Below, in pieces: positions 6,235-12,774 of a stretch of DNA of 41,567 nt. Under the pieces are notes generated by a model. The model was not told the DNA's origin, did not search any database, and saw only the letters and a list, made by a program, of their open reading frames with translations. Both the position numbers and the translations under genes were made by a program. Position 1 is the stretch's first letter. Each line of letters starts with the position of its first letter. The stretch spans positions 1 to 41,567 of the IMG/VR virus record IMGVR_UViG_3300015245_000022; one strand, 5' to 3'. The DNA is from a virus.

Positions 6235-8703
6235 ATGCTTGCACCGAATGAAGCCACGATCCGCGAGTTCTTGAGTACAGTCCTCCACGAACGTGGAATC
6301 ATCCACCTCTACCGCATAGACCCCACTCCCGACAATAAGAATAGAAAGCAGAGACCTGTCGGGTTTATCACCACATCCATAGACGACGCGATCGATTGGA
6401 TCGTCAAATACAACAAAAAGTGCAATATCTATTACGCGTGGAACTTTCCTTCCTCCATACAGACTAAGAAAGCTAAAGAAAAAGAGATCCTTTGGCTTGC
6501 CGGCTGCCACGTCGATATCGACTGCCCCGATGGACTCCTGCCGGACGCGCTCGCAAAGCTGAACTGGTTGCAAGTCACGGCGGAAAAATGCCGGAAGGCG
6601 ATCGTTTCGGCCATGCTACCAGTCCTGATCATGACTGGTAACGGCATCCAGGCGTTGTGGGAATTCGATGAGCCGATCCACGCCTCCGCCGAGATGGTAG
6701 AGAAGGTCACCGACCTCAACCGGCGCCTCGCCGCGCTGCTCGGTGGCGACAAATGCCACAATGTCGACCGGGTCCTGCGTTTGCCTGGCACGGTCAACTG
6801 GCCCGACACCAAGAAGCTCGCCAAGGGCTGTGTGCCAGTCCTGGCCGAGCTGTGGGGCACGGGGAACACATGGACCTTCGCCGAGCTGGAGAGCCTTCCC
6901 CCGGCACCTGCGGCCACCTCGCCCACCCCAAGCGGCAAGCGCGAGGACCCTCGCCTGCACGAGTACACCGAGGGTTTCATACCGCTCGGGATAGCTGCAT
7001 TGTTGCAGGTCTGGCCCGACCTCGAACAGCGGCTCGACGGTAAGCCTTCGCACTCCGAAGCGTTGTTTTCCTTCGTCTGGTATGCTGCCGATGCGTTGCT
7101 CTACCTATCGCAGGGCCGCGATGACATCGCCGACTATGCCATCTCCAAAGACATCCGCCGCAACATTATCGAGCTGATGTATGAGAGTGGCTTCTCCTTC
7201 CTCGATCATATGGAGCGTAACGGACCGGGCAAGGTCGGTCGCGATATCGAGAAGGCACTCGCGGGTTATGTGGAAGCCAAGCAAGGCCGCACGAAACATA
7301 CGCTTGCCCGCCGGGTCGAGCAGAACCGGCAACGGATCGATCGTGACGCCAAGCCGGCCGATGCGCGCACAGCCGTCGATTGGCGCCAGATCTTTCTCCA
7401 GTTCACGCGCAAGCGGATGCGCAAGGAAGATTTGCCGAACTGCCGCATGGGCCGCGACACGGTGGCAGTCCAGCAGCCGACCACAGAAGTCAATATCCGG
7501 TATTGCCTGGAGAGATGGCAGATCACGGCGAGCTGGGACGCGATGCGCGAGCAGCCGGACTATCTGTGCAAGAATGAGGAAGCCCCGACTGCCTTGCGCG
7601 AGATCCAACGGACCATGCCCGACGACCAGAAGGCTCGCGGGCTGGAGGCGCTGATCATCGATGCGCTGCAGGATATGGGGCTGAGCGGCAGGCGGGAGCT
7701 GAGCGGGATCCTGCAGGAGATCGCCCGTAACGACCGCTATCACCCGTTGGAGGACTACGTCACGAGCCGGCCGTGGGACGGCGTGCCGCGCATCGCGGAC
7801 GTCGCTGCCTGCCTGCAAAGCGCGAACCCGTTGAAGGAGACCTATCTGCGGATCTTCTTCCGCGCCTGTGTCGCGGCGGTGGTATCGCTCGACAGGTATA
7901 AGGTCACCGGCGATGTGGGCGAGCAGATATCGTCCGTGGTCGTATTGGTCGGGGCACAGGGCATCGGCAAGAGCCGGCTGTGGCAGGCGCTGACCCCCAC
8001 CGGCTTCCGGTCCAAGGGGTCCAGCCTGCGGCTCGGCACACACCGAGAGAGCGATGCCAAGCGCGAGTGTCTGACCGGTATGGTCTGCACCCTCAACGAG
8101 ATCGGACACACCTTCAAGCGCTCGGATGCCGAAGCATTGAAGGATTTCATCTCCCAGGACTATGACGAGTTTCGCGTCGCCTATGCCCAGCACCCGGTCT
8201 CGCGGCCGCGCATGACGGTGTTCACCGGTACGGAGAACGCGTTGGAGCTGAGCGATGAGACAGGTTCGAGGCGGTTCCTCGTGTTGGAGGTGAGCGCTAT
8301 CGACCTGCACGCCTTGGGGCGAATCGACCTGCAGCAGTGCTTCGCCGAGGCCTGGCACGAGGTTATGGAAGACGATCGACCGTGGTGGCTGACGGCGGAG
8401 CAGGATGCTGTCCGCGAGCAGTGGAACGCCAAGCACACGACCGAAGCGCCGGAGTGTGAAATGGTCCGCGAGTATCTGAACGATGTCGGGGCACAACACC
8501 AGTACCGGCCAGTCAGTATGCATCAGATCCGCAAGCTGTTCGATATGGACCCGCTGAATGGCAATAAGCGTTTTGCCAATATCAAGCGCATCCTCGATCA
8601 GTATAATATTGCATTCCATTACGAATATGAAGAGCAGGACCGGAAATACCACAAGGTATGGCTATTTCCGGTCTTGCCTGAGAAAATATCACTTATTGGC
8701 TAA
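6235..8703 (+). CDS. Primase-helicase: RepB-like primase with VirE-type P-loop ATPase
   Basis: An 822-residue two-part replication protein. The N-terminal region carries a RepB-like primase signature (CHVDIDC, with D94 and D96) and the RLPGTVNWP motif typical of this primase family. The C-terminal half is a virulence-associated E (VirE) helicase with Walker A GAQGIGKS at 573-580 and a downstream ETGSRRFLVLEV segment characteristic of the family. The start at 6235 has a GGAG site seven bases upstream. The protein should prime and unwind DNA for the phage family A polymerase. Its 3' end overlaps the convergent gene at 8689-8901 by 15 bp. Confidence 0.93.
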   Translation: MLAPNEATIREFLSTVLHERGIIHLYRIDPTPDNKNRKQRPVGFITTSIDDAIDWIVKYNKKCNIYYAWNFPSSIQTKKAKEKEILWLAGCHVDIDCPDGLLPDALAKLNWLQVTAEKCRKAIVSAMLPVLIMTGNGIQALWEFDEPIHASAEMVEKVTDLNRRLAALLGGDKCHNVDRVLRLPGTVNWPDTKKLAKGCVPVLAELWGTGNTWTFAELESLPPAPAATSPTPSGKREDPRLHEYTEGFIPLGIAALLQVWPDLEQRLDGKPSHSEALFSFVWYAADALLYLSQGRDDIADYAISKDIRRNIIELMYESGFSFLDHMERNGPGKVGRDIEKALAGYVEAKQGRTKHTLARRVEQNRQRIDRDAKPADARTAVDWRQIFLQFTRKRMRKEDLPNCRMGRDTVAVQQPTTEVNIRYCLERWQITASWDAMREQPDYLCKNEEAPTALREIQRTMPDDQKARGLEALIIDALQDMGLSGRRELSGILQEIARNDRYHPLEDYVTSRPWDGVPRIADVAACLQSANPLKETYLRIFFRACVAAVVSLDRYKVTGDVGEQISSVVVLVGAQGIGKSRLWQALTPTGFRSKGSSLRLGTHRESDAKRECLTGMVCTLNEIGHTFKRSDAEALKDFISQDYDEFRVAYAQHPVSRPRMTVFTGTENALELSDETGSRRFLVLEVSAIDLHALGRIDLQQCFAEAWHEVMEDDRPWWLTAEQDAVREQWNAKHTTEAPECEMVREYLNDVGAQHQYRPVSMHQIRKLFDMDPLNGNKRFANIKRILDQYNIAFHYEYEEQDRKYHKVWLFPVLPEKISLIG

Positions 8704-8901
8704 TTGACGGCATTTGTCACAAATATGCATCCATGTGCCGTAACTGTCATACGCTCGCCAGCCTCTAGCTCGCAGGAACGTTATTGCTTGTTGGAAATGA
8801 CGATCTTTAGCGTCGAGCGATTCGCGGCAGCCTTTTTCGTTGCAGGTCACCAGCCAATCGCCTTTATCGTCTGCTCGTGGGCGGGTTTTCTCGATGGTCA
8901 T
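8689..8901 (-). CDS. Small zinc-ribbon-like protein
   Basis: This 70-residue protein has two cysteine pairs, C20/C25 (CNEKGC) and C61/C64 (CDKC), consistent with a treble-clef or zinc-ribbon fold. Between them lies a helical segment QQAITFLRARGWRAY. Its start overlaps the XRE regulator stop as ATGA, and its end overlaps the primase gene on the other strand. It is probably a small nucleic-acid or protein-binding factor co-expressed with the regulator; the target is unknown. Confidence 0.75.
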   Translation of the reverse strand: MTIEKTRPRADDKGDWLVTCNEKGCRESLDAKDRHFQQAITFLRARGWRAYDSYGTWMHICDKCRQLANK

Positions 8902-9161
8902 TCGCCGACCGCCCGCCGTAGCAGGAGTCCGCGGAGCTCATGCGGCTTCCACAAGCCGACCATGAGCTGCACGAGCAGCGCACCGGCGACGGGTACGCTC
9001 GCGGCGAGTTCCCAGTTCGAGATGGTGGCAGGGGTGACGCCAAGCGCCAAGCCGAGCTGCCGTTGCGAGAGACGTAGATCCGTAGTGCGCAACTGGCGCA
9101 GCTCGGCGCCGGAGATCACAGCGCCGAGAGGATGGAAGGTGATAGGTGTGGTTGACACCAT
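8898..9161 (-). CDS. XRE/Cro-family transcriptional regulator
   Basis: An 87-residue protein with one helix-turn-helix at residues about 32-51 (LSQRQLGLALGV then TPATISNWE), the standard XRE pattern, followed by a hydrophobic dimerisation-type segment. The ATG at 9161 is preceded by AAGGAG nine bases upstream. It is a candidate ligand for the operator-like palindromes at 11800-11817 and 11938-11964. No lysogeny genes accompany it, so it is more likely an early/late switch regulator than an immunity repressor. Confidence 0.85.
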   Translation of the reverse strand: MVSTTPITFHPLGAVISGAELRQLRTTDLRLSQRQLGLALGVTPATISNWELAASVPVAGALLVQLMVGLWKPHELRGLLLRRAVGE

Positions 9162-9221
9162 GCGGGGGACTCCTTATAGTGATGGTGCGCTAGTACGAAG
9201 GCATAAGACGTTCGGATAAGA

Positions 9222-9253
9222 GCGGCTCGGGAGCATCCCCCCGAGCCGCTTTT
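9222..9253 (+). terminator. Rho-independent terminator (rightward)
   Basis: A perfect 10-bp stem, GCGGCTCGGG (9222-9231) with CCCGAGCCGC (9240-9249), has an 8-base loop and is followed by TTTT (9250-9253). It would stop rightward transcripts that run on from the primase gene. In the leftward direction the trailing bases are TCTTATCC, a weaker signal. Confidence 0.75.
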
Positions 9254-9258
9254 GCGTT

Positions 9259-9522
9259 TCAGTCGCCGTTTCCGATCTGCTCGGAGATCGCGTCTTCGAG
9301 AGCGGCGAAATCCTCGCCCATCGACACCAGCATTTCTTTTATCGCCAACAAAGCCATGAAAGCCCGCTCGCCCACCGGCAACCGCTCGCCCGCCGGCAAC
9401 GTATCTTTGCCAACAACGTAATTGCCCAGGTCAGCCATCACGAGAGCACTGTCGACCTGACAACGTAACACGCGAAGGTTGGCGCGGAACTCGTAGATGT
9501 TTTTTACGATAGGAAGAGTCAT
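9259..9522 (-). CDS. Small accessory protein
   Basis: An 87-residue acidic, mainly helical protein. The ATG at 9522 is preferred over the upstream GTG at 9549 because GGAG lies eight bases before it. A short internal near-repeat, LPAGERLPVGER, links two helical parts. No family is recognised. It sits between two terminator-like hairpins in the leftward accessory region, upstream of the XRE gene. Confidence 0.68.
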   Translation of the reverse strand: MTLPIVKNIYEFRANLRVLRCQVDSALVMADLGNYVVGKDTLPAGERLPVGERAFMALLAIKEMLVSMGEDFAALEDAISEQIGNGD

Positions 9523-9566
9523 AAGCAATACTCCGTAGGTCGTTGCCACAATTGGCTAAGTGCAAT

Positions 9567-9596
9567 AAAAAAGGCTCCCGGCGGTTACCGGGAGCC
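9567..9596 (-). terminator. Strong Rho-independent terminator (leftward)
   Basis: A 9-bp perfect stem, GGCTCCCGG (9573-9581) with CCGGGAGCC (9588-9596), has a 6-base loop. On the minus strand it is followed by TTTTTT (9572-9567). It lies directly after the 54-residue gene at 9604-9768. Confidence 0.9.
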
Positions 9597-9603
9597 TTAT
9601 GTA

Positions 9604-9768
9604 TTATCCGTCGTGTGCCGCTTCGTCGTCGATCCTCAGCTTGTCGTCATCGGATTTAGCGAGCTCGGCAACGATCCGCTTCTTCGCCTCGCTGCCGGTA
9701 AGCATGCCGTCGTAGTAGTGTTGGATATGGACTTCGATTTGCTCTAGGATCTCTTCAAACTTTTTCAT
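9604..9768 (-). CDS. 54-residue charged small protein
   Basis: A short gene: MKKFEEILEQ followed by a helix, then GSEAKKRIVAELAKSDDDK and an acidic end. The start at 9768 is six bases after AACAGGGAG, the strongest type of ribosome site in this genome, and a strong terminator follows the stop immediately. Both signals argue that it is real despite its size. It is mostly helical and acidic, which fits small phage proteins that bind host enzymes, but no function is shown. Confidence 0.72.
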   Translation of the reverse strand: MKKFEEILEQIEVHIQHYYDGMLTGSEAKKRIVAELAKSDDDKLRIDDEAAHDG

Positions 9769-9784
9769 GGTAGTCTCCCTGTTC

Positions 9785-9980
9785 GATAAAACCAGAGTAA
9801 CATGGGAGTAAAACTTGAGTCAATGCTGTCAAGCCTCAAAATTTTAATACTTTAGTCTAGGTGTCTGTGTGAAATACCACAAAAACTGATCACTTATACG
9901 TGTAGTGCACTGCAATACCACATAAAAGCCACAAAGGGAACGAAACAACGTCACAATGTTCTTCTGGTTTCGATAGGGTA
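9785..9980. other. AT-rich noncoding interval with short repeats
   Basis: No gene is visible. It holds two direct copies of AATACCACA (9873-9881 and 9914-9922) and a near-palindrome TGTAGTG/CACTGCA (9901-9914) between them. On the minus strand, TTGACA and TTGACT boxes near 9820-9835 have no convincing -10 partner. It could carry the promoter of the 9768 gene or iteron-like sites for the RepB-like primase; both are inference. Confidence 0.4.
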
Positions 9981-10024
9981 AAAACGAACCTCCAGGCGCC
10001 CGCTGGGGGGCTTGCGCCTGGAGG
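9981..10024 (-). terminator. Rho-independent terminator (leftward)
   Basis: A perfect 11-bp stem, CCTCCAGGCGC (9989-9999) with GCGCCTGGAGG (10014-10024), has a 14-base loop. On the minus strand it is followed by TTCGTTTTT. It terminates the small-gene operon that begins near 11768. Confidence 0.85.
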
Positions 10025-10065
10025 CGCCAGCGCGAAGCGGCAATCGCCCTCGCGCCGACTATCCG

Positions 10066-10272
10066 TCAGTGGCGAGGCCGAGCACCACCTCGGTGCACCT
10101 TGCCGCCCTTGTCGAGATGCAAAGTCTCGCGGACCGGGACGGCGTGGCTTGTGACGCGCGTCGTAGGCCCGACCTTCGCGATGATCTCACCATGCTTCAC
10201 AGCCCGCTCGGCGCTAGCGCTCCGACGAGGCTTGTGACCAAAACCGAGAAATTTCTTGATGGCTCGTAGCAT
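10066..10272 (-). CDS. Small basic protein
   Basis: A 68-residue protein starting MLRAIKKFLGFGHK, with an Arg/Lys-rich tail. The ATG at 10272 is preferred to 10299 because AAGGGAAG precedes it by about five bases. The N-terminal amphipathic helix and overall positive charge suggest membrane-surface or nucleic-acid contact. It is the last gene of the 11768-10066 operon, before the 9981-10024 terminator. The family is unknown. Confidence 0.65.
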   Translation of the reverse strand: MLRAIKKFLGFGHKPRRSASAERAVKHGEIIAKVGPTTRVTSHAVPVRETLHLDKGGKVHRGGARPRH

Positions 10273-10342
10273 GGAACTTCCCTTTCCGGTTTCGGACATT
10301 GGCGTCCGTCACTGCCGGCAGAGGCGCCGGCAGGAAGAGACG

Positions 10343-10612
10343 TCACGGCAGGCGAGAGCCCCAGGCGCTGGCGATGATGCGCTGCCGCCTGGCGGCCATC
10401 ACACAGGCTCGGGCATAGTCGACCATCCAGGTACGGTCGTGAGGCAGCGCGACGATCGGACCGAGCCATAGCTGGATGACCAGACGGTCGCGGAACTCCG
10501 ATCCGCGACGCAGATGCTTGGCGGCTTCGGCGCGATGCCGGGCCGCCATGCTGGTGGTGCTATCGGCGCCGTAGACGTGCCGATAGCCGGTAAGCCGTTT
10601 ACAACGTTGCAT
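10343..10612 (-). CDS. Small Arg-rich protein of unknown function
   Basis: An 89-residue protein with ATG at 10612 directly after AAGGAGAGG. It contains many Arg and Ala residues and one hydrophobic stretch (RLVIQLWLGPIVALP) in the middle, perhaps a core strand or membrane-associated helix. No family is recognised. It belongs to the leftward accessory operon. Confidence 0.65.
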   Translation of the reverse strand: MQRCKRLTGYRHVYGADSTTSMAARHRAEAAKHLRRGSEFRDRLVIQLWLGPIVALPHDRTWMVDYARACVMAARRQRIIASAWGSRLP

Positions 10613-10652
10613 AGTCCTCTCCTTCACACAGTCAGGTCAGGCGCCAGGATCG

Positions 10653-10856
10653 TCAGTAAGTCAACCTGCGTAAGCGAGCTATGGCTGCCACGCAGTCCGC
10701 GAGGTTGGTAGGAGTACTTGCGGCGGGGTCCTCCATGTCTACCCCATAGTGAGTCAGCATGCATTCCATACTGCGGAAATGCCTGTCGGAAGGGAGGAGC
10801 TCGTCCCTGAGGTCCTCCAGGTATTTCACGTTACGTCCGTGGGCTATCGGATCCAT
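10653..10856 (-). CDS. Small protein of unknown function
   Basis: A 67-residue protein with ATG at 10856 eight bases after GGAGT; the upstream GTG at 10880 is less likely. It has a helical N-terminal part (NVKYLEDLRDELLPSDRHF) and a C-terminal helix ADCVAAIARLRRL. Its leader overlaps the end of the gene at 10868. It is part of the leftward accessory operon; no function is assigned. Confidence 0.65.
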   Translation of the reverse strand: MDPIAHGRNVKYLEDLRDELLPSDRHFRSMECMLTHYGVDMEDPAASTPTNLADCVAAIARLRRLTY

Positions 10857-10867
10857 TTTCGATACTC

Positions 10868-11146
10868 CTAAGTGTTCCACGCCCGTTCGAGCTGCCTGCC
10901 GGCCTTGTGATAGATCCGGCGGACAGCCAGGAGGCGAGGCAGTTCGTGATGGGCATAGCGCATGGTCTCGGCGCGGACGCCGTAGGCCTTGCGCAGCTCG
11001 GCACGGAAGTGGCTATCGACCGTGGCGAGCCATCTGGCGGCTTGCCGGATGGTTCGGGCCTTGGTCCGAGGCAGTGGGAATGTGAGGCGCCCCTCCAACA
11101 GCACGGATGCGGTTGACGACCTCAGCCACGCTTTCAGGGTCGACAA
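10868..11146 (-). CDS. Small helical protein, start uncertain
   Basis: The well-formed part is the last 70 or so residues, a run of Ala/Arg helices (RQAARWLATVDSHFRAELRKAYG). TTG at 11146 has GGTGA just before it, but using it would overlap the upstream gene by 134 bp in another frame. GTG 11104 or TTG 11098 would shorten the overlap but lack a clear ribosome site. No family is recognised. It is part of the leftward accessory operon. Confidence 0.55.
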   Translation of the reverse strand: MSTLKAWLRSSTASVLLEGRLTFPLPRTKARTIRQAARWLATVDSHFRAELRKAYGVRAETMRYAHHELPRLLAVRRIYHKAGRQLERAWNT

Positions 11147-11253
11147 GAGTCACCAGTTGAACGCGAGTGAAGTTGTCGCCCGGCACACGGGTGAAGCCGA
11201 CGATGTGGGCGCCAGACGTTGCCGGCAGGGGCAGTCAAAGCGATGAAATTCAT
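11013..11253 (-). pseudogene. Apparently frameshifted small gene
   Basis: From ATG 11253 (AAAGG upstream) the frame reads MNFIALTAPAGNVW and then degrades. Shifting by +1 near 11208-11214 restores a protein-like frame (HIVGFTRVPGDNFTRVQLV, VDPESVAEVVNRIRAVGGAP) that runs to a stop at 11013. Together they would give about 79 residues. The break is at a CGCCCAC run. The cause may be a sequencing indel, a genuine mutation or a programmed shift. If only the downstream frame is used, GTG 11186 could start a 57-residue product. The 3' end overlaps the next gene. Confidence 0.55.
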
Positions 11254-11278
11254 AGGGTGAAACCTTTCAATGCACGGG

Positions 11279-11479
11279 TTAAGTATTTAGAATAGCAATA
11301 GCCGCGTCGAGAATTTCTACGTTCTTTTTTCGCCAGAAATCATTCGCCCATGCGGCGCGGTCGTCATAGACGCCACGACGCATCTGGTCGGCTTTCTCGG
11401 CAAGCCGCCGGACCTCCTCCTCCCGGAATTTGTCCAGGAGGAGGCTTGCTTGCAGGGTGTCAGCGATGCCCTTTGCCAT
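11279..11479 (-). CDS. Small helical protein
   Basis: A 66-residue protein with ATG at 11479 behind GGGAAG. It is nearly all helical and charged (LDKFREEEVRRLAEKADQMRR), consistent with a coiled coil or small dimer. It overlaps the end of the upstream zinc-binding gene by 20 bp. No family is recognised. It is the second gene of the operator-controlled operon. Confidence 0.68.
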   Translation of the reverse strand: MAKGIADTLQASLLLDKFREEEVRRLAEKADQMRRGVYDDRAAWANDFWRKKNVEILDAAIAILNT

Positions 11480-11768
11480 GGTTCTTCCCGCCACAAGAGC
11501 ATTCGCACCGCATCACTTTGCCAGTGGCATGAAGGCAGCGGTCATCACACACATGCCTGGACGGCCGGGCTTTGTATTCGACGGCACGCATGACCGGGAG
11601 CATGTCCCGGCTGCCAGCGGCGTAGCCAACCATCATGTCAAAACCATCGAAACGCCTGCCTTCGACCAGCGGGAAGCGCGTGGCGAACTCTGCATTCGGT
11701 AGACCGATGACGGAGATCAGTTCGGCCGTTTGACCGTTCCAATCGGAAAAATATTTGAGGCTGCTCAT
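11460..11768 (-). CDS. Small protein with C-terminal cysteine cluster, first gene of accessory operon
   Basis: A 102-residue protein. The N-terminal two-thirds looks globular. The C-terminus carries C74, C78, C88, C90 and C92 with H72, H97 and H101 (HVCDDRC ... CECSCGGKNHG), a compact metal-binding module also seen in other phage and bacterial small proteins. The ATG at 11768 has AGGAT eight bases upstream and sits 10 bp downstream of a TTGACA/TATAGG promoter. As the promoter-proximal early gene it is a candidate host-takeover or regulatory protein; this is inference. Confidence 0.75.
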   Translation of the reverse strand: MSSLKYFSDWNGQTAELISVIGLPNAEFATRFPLVEGRRFDGFDMMVGYAAGSRDMLPVMRAVEYKARPSRHVCDDRCLHATGKVMRCECSCGGKNHGKGHR

Positions 11769-11777
11769 AGTGCATAT

Positions 11778-11807
11778 CCTATAAAAGGGGTTTTTGGCTT
11801 ATGTCAA
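11778..11807 (-). promoter_or_regulatory. Leftward sigma70-type promoter of the small-gene operon
   Basis: On the minus strand TTGACA (11807-11802) is a perfect -35 box, followed by an 18-bp spacer and TATAGG (11783-11778). The first start codon (11768) follows closely. The -35 box lies within a palindromic operator. Confidence 0.8.
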
Positions 11808-11817
11808 AAGTGACATA
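11800..11817. promoter_or_regulatory. Operator-like palindrome over the -35 box
   Basis: TATGTCA (11800-11806) and TGACATA (11811-11817) are perfect inverted repeats separated by four bases, and the right-hand minus-strand arm contains the -35 hexamer. This is the expected geometry for repression. The XRE protein (8898-9161) or the HTH protein at the contig ends could bind it. Confidence 0.65.
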
Positions 11818-11937
11818 TGGTATCCCGGAGGTTGTAAGTAAATTTTTTTAGCACTTCGAAATTTGGTAACAGAATTTTGAATCGTGATTCCAGAATTTAG
11901 GGTGTGAGTGCGATTGCATAGCCAGAGCCCTTGCAGA

Positions 11938-11964
11938 GACATTAAAATAATTTGGGGTAATGTC
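11938..11964. promoter_or_regulatory. Second operator-like inverted repeat
   Basis: GACATTA (11938-11944) and TAATGTC (11958-11964) are perfect inverted repeats with a 13-base spacer. The half-site TGACATTA resembles TGACATA of the 11800 operator. On the minus strand TTGACA (11966-11961) overlaps the right arm, as at the other site, but its -10 partner is weak. Confidence 0.5.
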
Positions 11965-12232
11965 AAGAGGTTTTATATCGGTATGTATGCTGTTTTTGGT
12001 AACCGGCGAAAACCACGAAAAACACAAGGTGGTCGCGGCGGCAGCCGGGTTTTTAGGAAGACCGTTGTCTGTGATATACATACTATCGGGAGGGCTGAGT
12101 GAGAAAAAAGAACGAATCGTGAACACATTATGGAAAGTGCTATTAAGATCTGTCTCCTAGGGATGTATATCAGCAGACAACGGGTTGGCGCAAAGCTTGT
12201 GAAAAGCGTTGCTGAGTATGGTGTTTTTGGGG

Positions 12233-12261
12233 TTGATTCGAACTACCAATTACGGCATACT
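12233..12261 (+). promoter_or_regulatory. Candidate late-operon promoter
   Basis: TTGATT (12233-12238), a 17-bp spacer and CATACT (12256-12261) lie 50 bp before the first late gene (12311). A TATAAC further on (12276-12281) is an alternative -10 with a poor -35. Confidence 0.45.
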
Positions 12262-12310
12262 TACGTACATCCAAACTATAACCCGTTGATATGAAAGGAT
12301 TTTTCCGGTC

Positions 12311-12637
12311 ATGCGAGGAATGACGAAGCAACTTTTAGTCCGTATCGACATCGAGCATGAAGATGCGCTCGATGCGATCGTGAAATACGTGCAGCGGCGC
12401 CGTCGCTACAAGGTGGTGACGCGGTCGTCCGTGCTCCGTGAGATGATCATGGAGAAGGCTAGCTCGCTCGGCGAACCGTTGTCTCCGATCCGTACGGACG
12501 ACGCGGTGAATGCGCGGGCGGAGGCCTACATAGCGAAACAAGCGGCGATGATGAAGGATCGGGTTCCAATGTCCGAAGAAGAAGCCGAGCGCCTCTGGCG
12601 AGCGAATCAGCGTGAGAACGGAAGGCGAGGTGAGTGA
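12311..12637 (+). CDS. Ribbon-helix-helix-like protein, first late-operon gene
   Basis: A 108-residue protein. The N-terminal pattern is a strand KQLLVRID, then a helix, then SSVLREMIMEKA, resembling ribbon-helix-helix (Arc/CopG) DNA-binding proteins. The remainder is a charged helical tail. The start at 12311 has AAGGAT about 11 bases upstream; a second in-frame ATG at 12320 is too close to its own AGGA. As the promoter-proximal gene it may autoregulate late transcription. Fold assignment is moderate and the role is inferred. Confidence 0.7.
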   Translation: MRGMTKQLLVRIDIEHEDALDAIVKYVQRRRRYKVVTRSSVLREMIMEKASSLGEPLSPIRTDDAVNARAEAYIAKQAAMMKDRVPMSEEEAERLWRANQRENGRRGE

Positions 12638-12774
12638 TGCAGATCCAATGGCCGTTGGTGATTGTGGCAGCGATCCTCTTGGCTGTCGCAACCGTTGTGT
12701 GGTATGCCGATCGGGACGGTCTGTGTGAAGTTCGTAGGTTTGAGGGTGAGGTGTCGCAATGGTATCGCAGATGA
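12637..12774 (+). CDS. 45-residue single-pass membrane protein
   Basis: A short gene beginning MQIQWPLVIVAA with one transmembrane helix (residues about 6-22) and a charged C-terminus ending QWYRR. Its ATG overlaps the upstream stop as TGATG, with GAGGTGA just before. Its own stop overlaps the next gene by 16 bp. The size and topology fit a small holin accessory, antiholin or envelope protein. Function is not shown. Confidence 0.68.
   Translation: MQIQWPLVIVAAILLAVATVVWYADRDGLCEVRRFEGEVSQWYRR

Larger units (their letters stand above)
11818..12310. other. AT-rich divergent control region
   Basis: About 490 bp between the leftward accessory operon and the rightward late operon. It contains a second operator-like repeat (11938-11964), a rightward promoter candidate (12233-12261) and a long-range inverted repeat CAACGGGTT/AACCCGTTG (12178-12186 and 12280-12288). 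Short rightward frames at 11960-12160 (66 residues, a hydrophobic middle) and 12130-12294 (54 residues) lack good ribosome sites and are not called as genes. Base composition is clearly lower in GC than the flanking genes. Confidence 0.55.

Noticed and set aside
7105-8652. 515-residue minus-strand frame opposite the primase
   Set aside because: It lies wholly within a well-supported gene. Its Arg/Leu/His-rich composition is typical of antisense frames in GC-rich genes, and no ribosome site fits.
12215-12255. tRNA-like T-arm on the minus strand (GTTCGAATC) suggesting an attP or tRNA gene
   Set aside because: The T-stem has a mismatch, no acceptor or anticodon arm could be found nearby, and the phage has no integrase.
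11960-12294. Two short rightward frames in the control region (66 and 54 residues)
   Set aside because: Weak or absent ribosome sites, one start codon lies inside the operator-like repeat, and the region behaves as regulatory DNA. They cannot be excluded fully.
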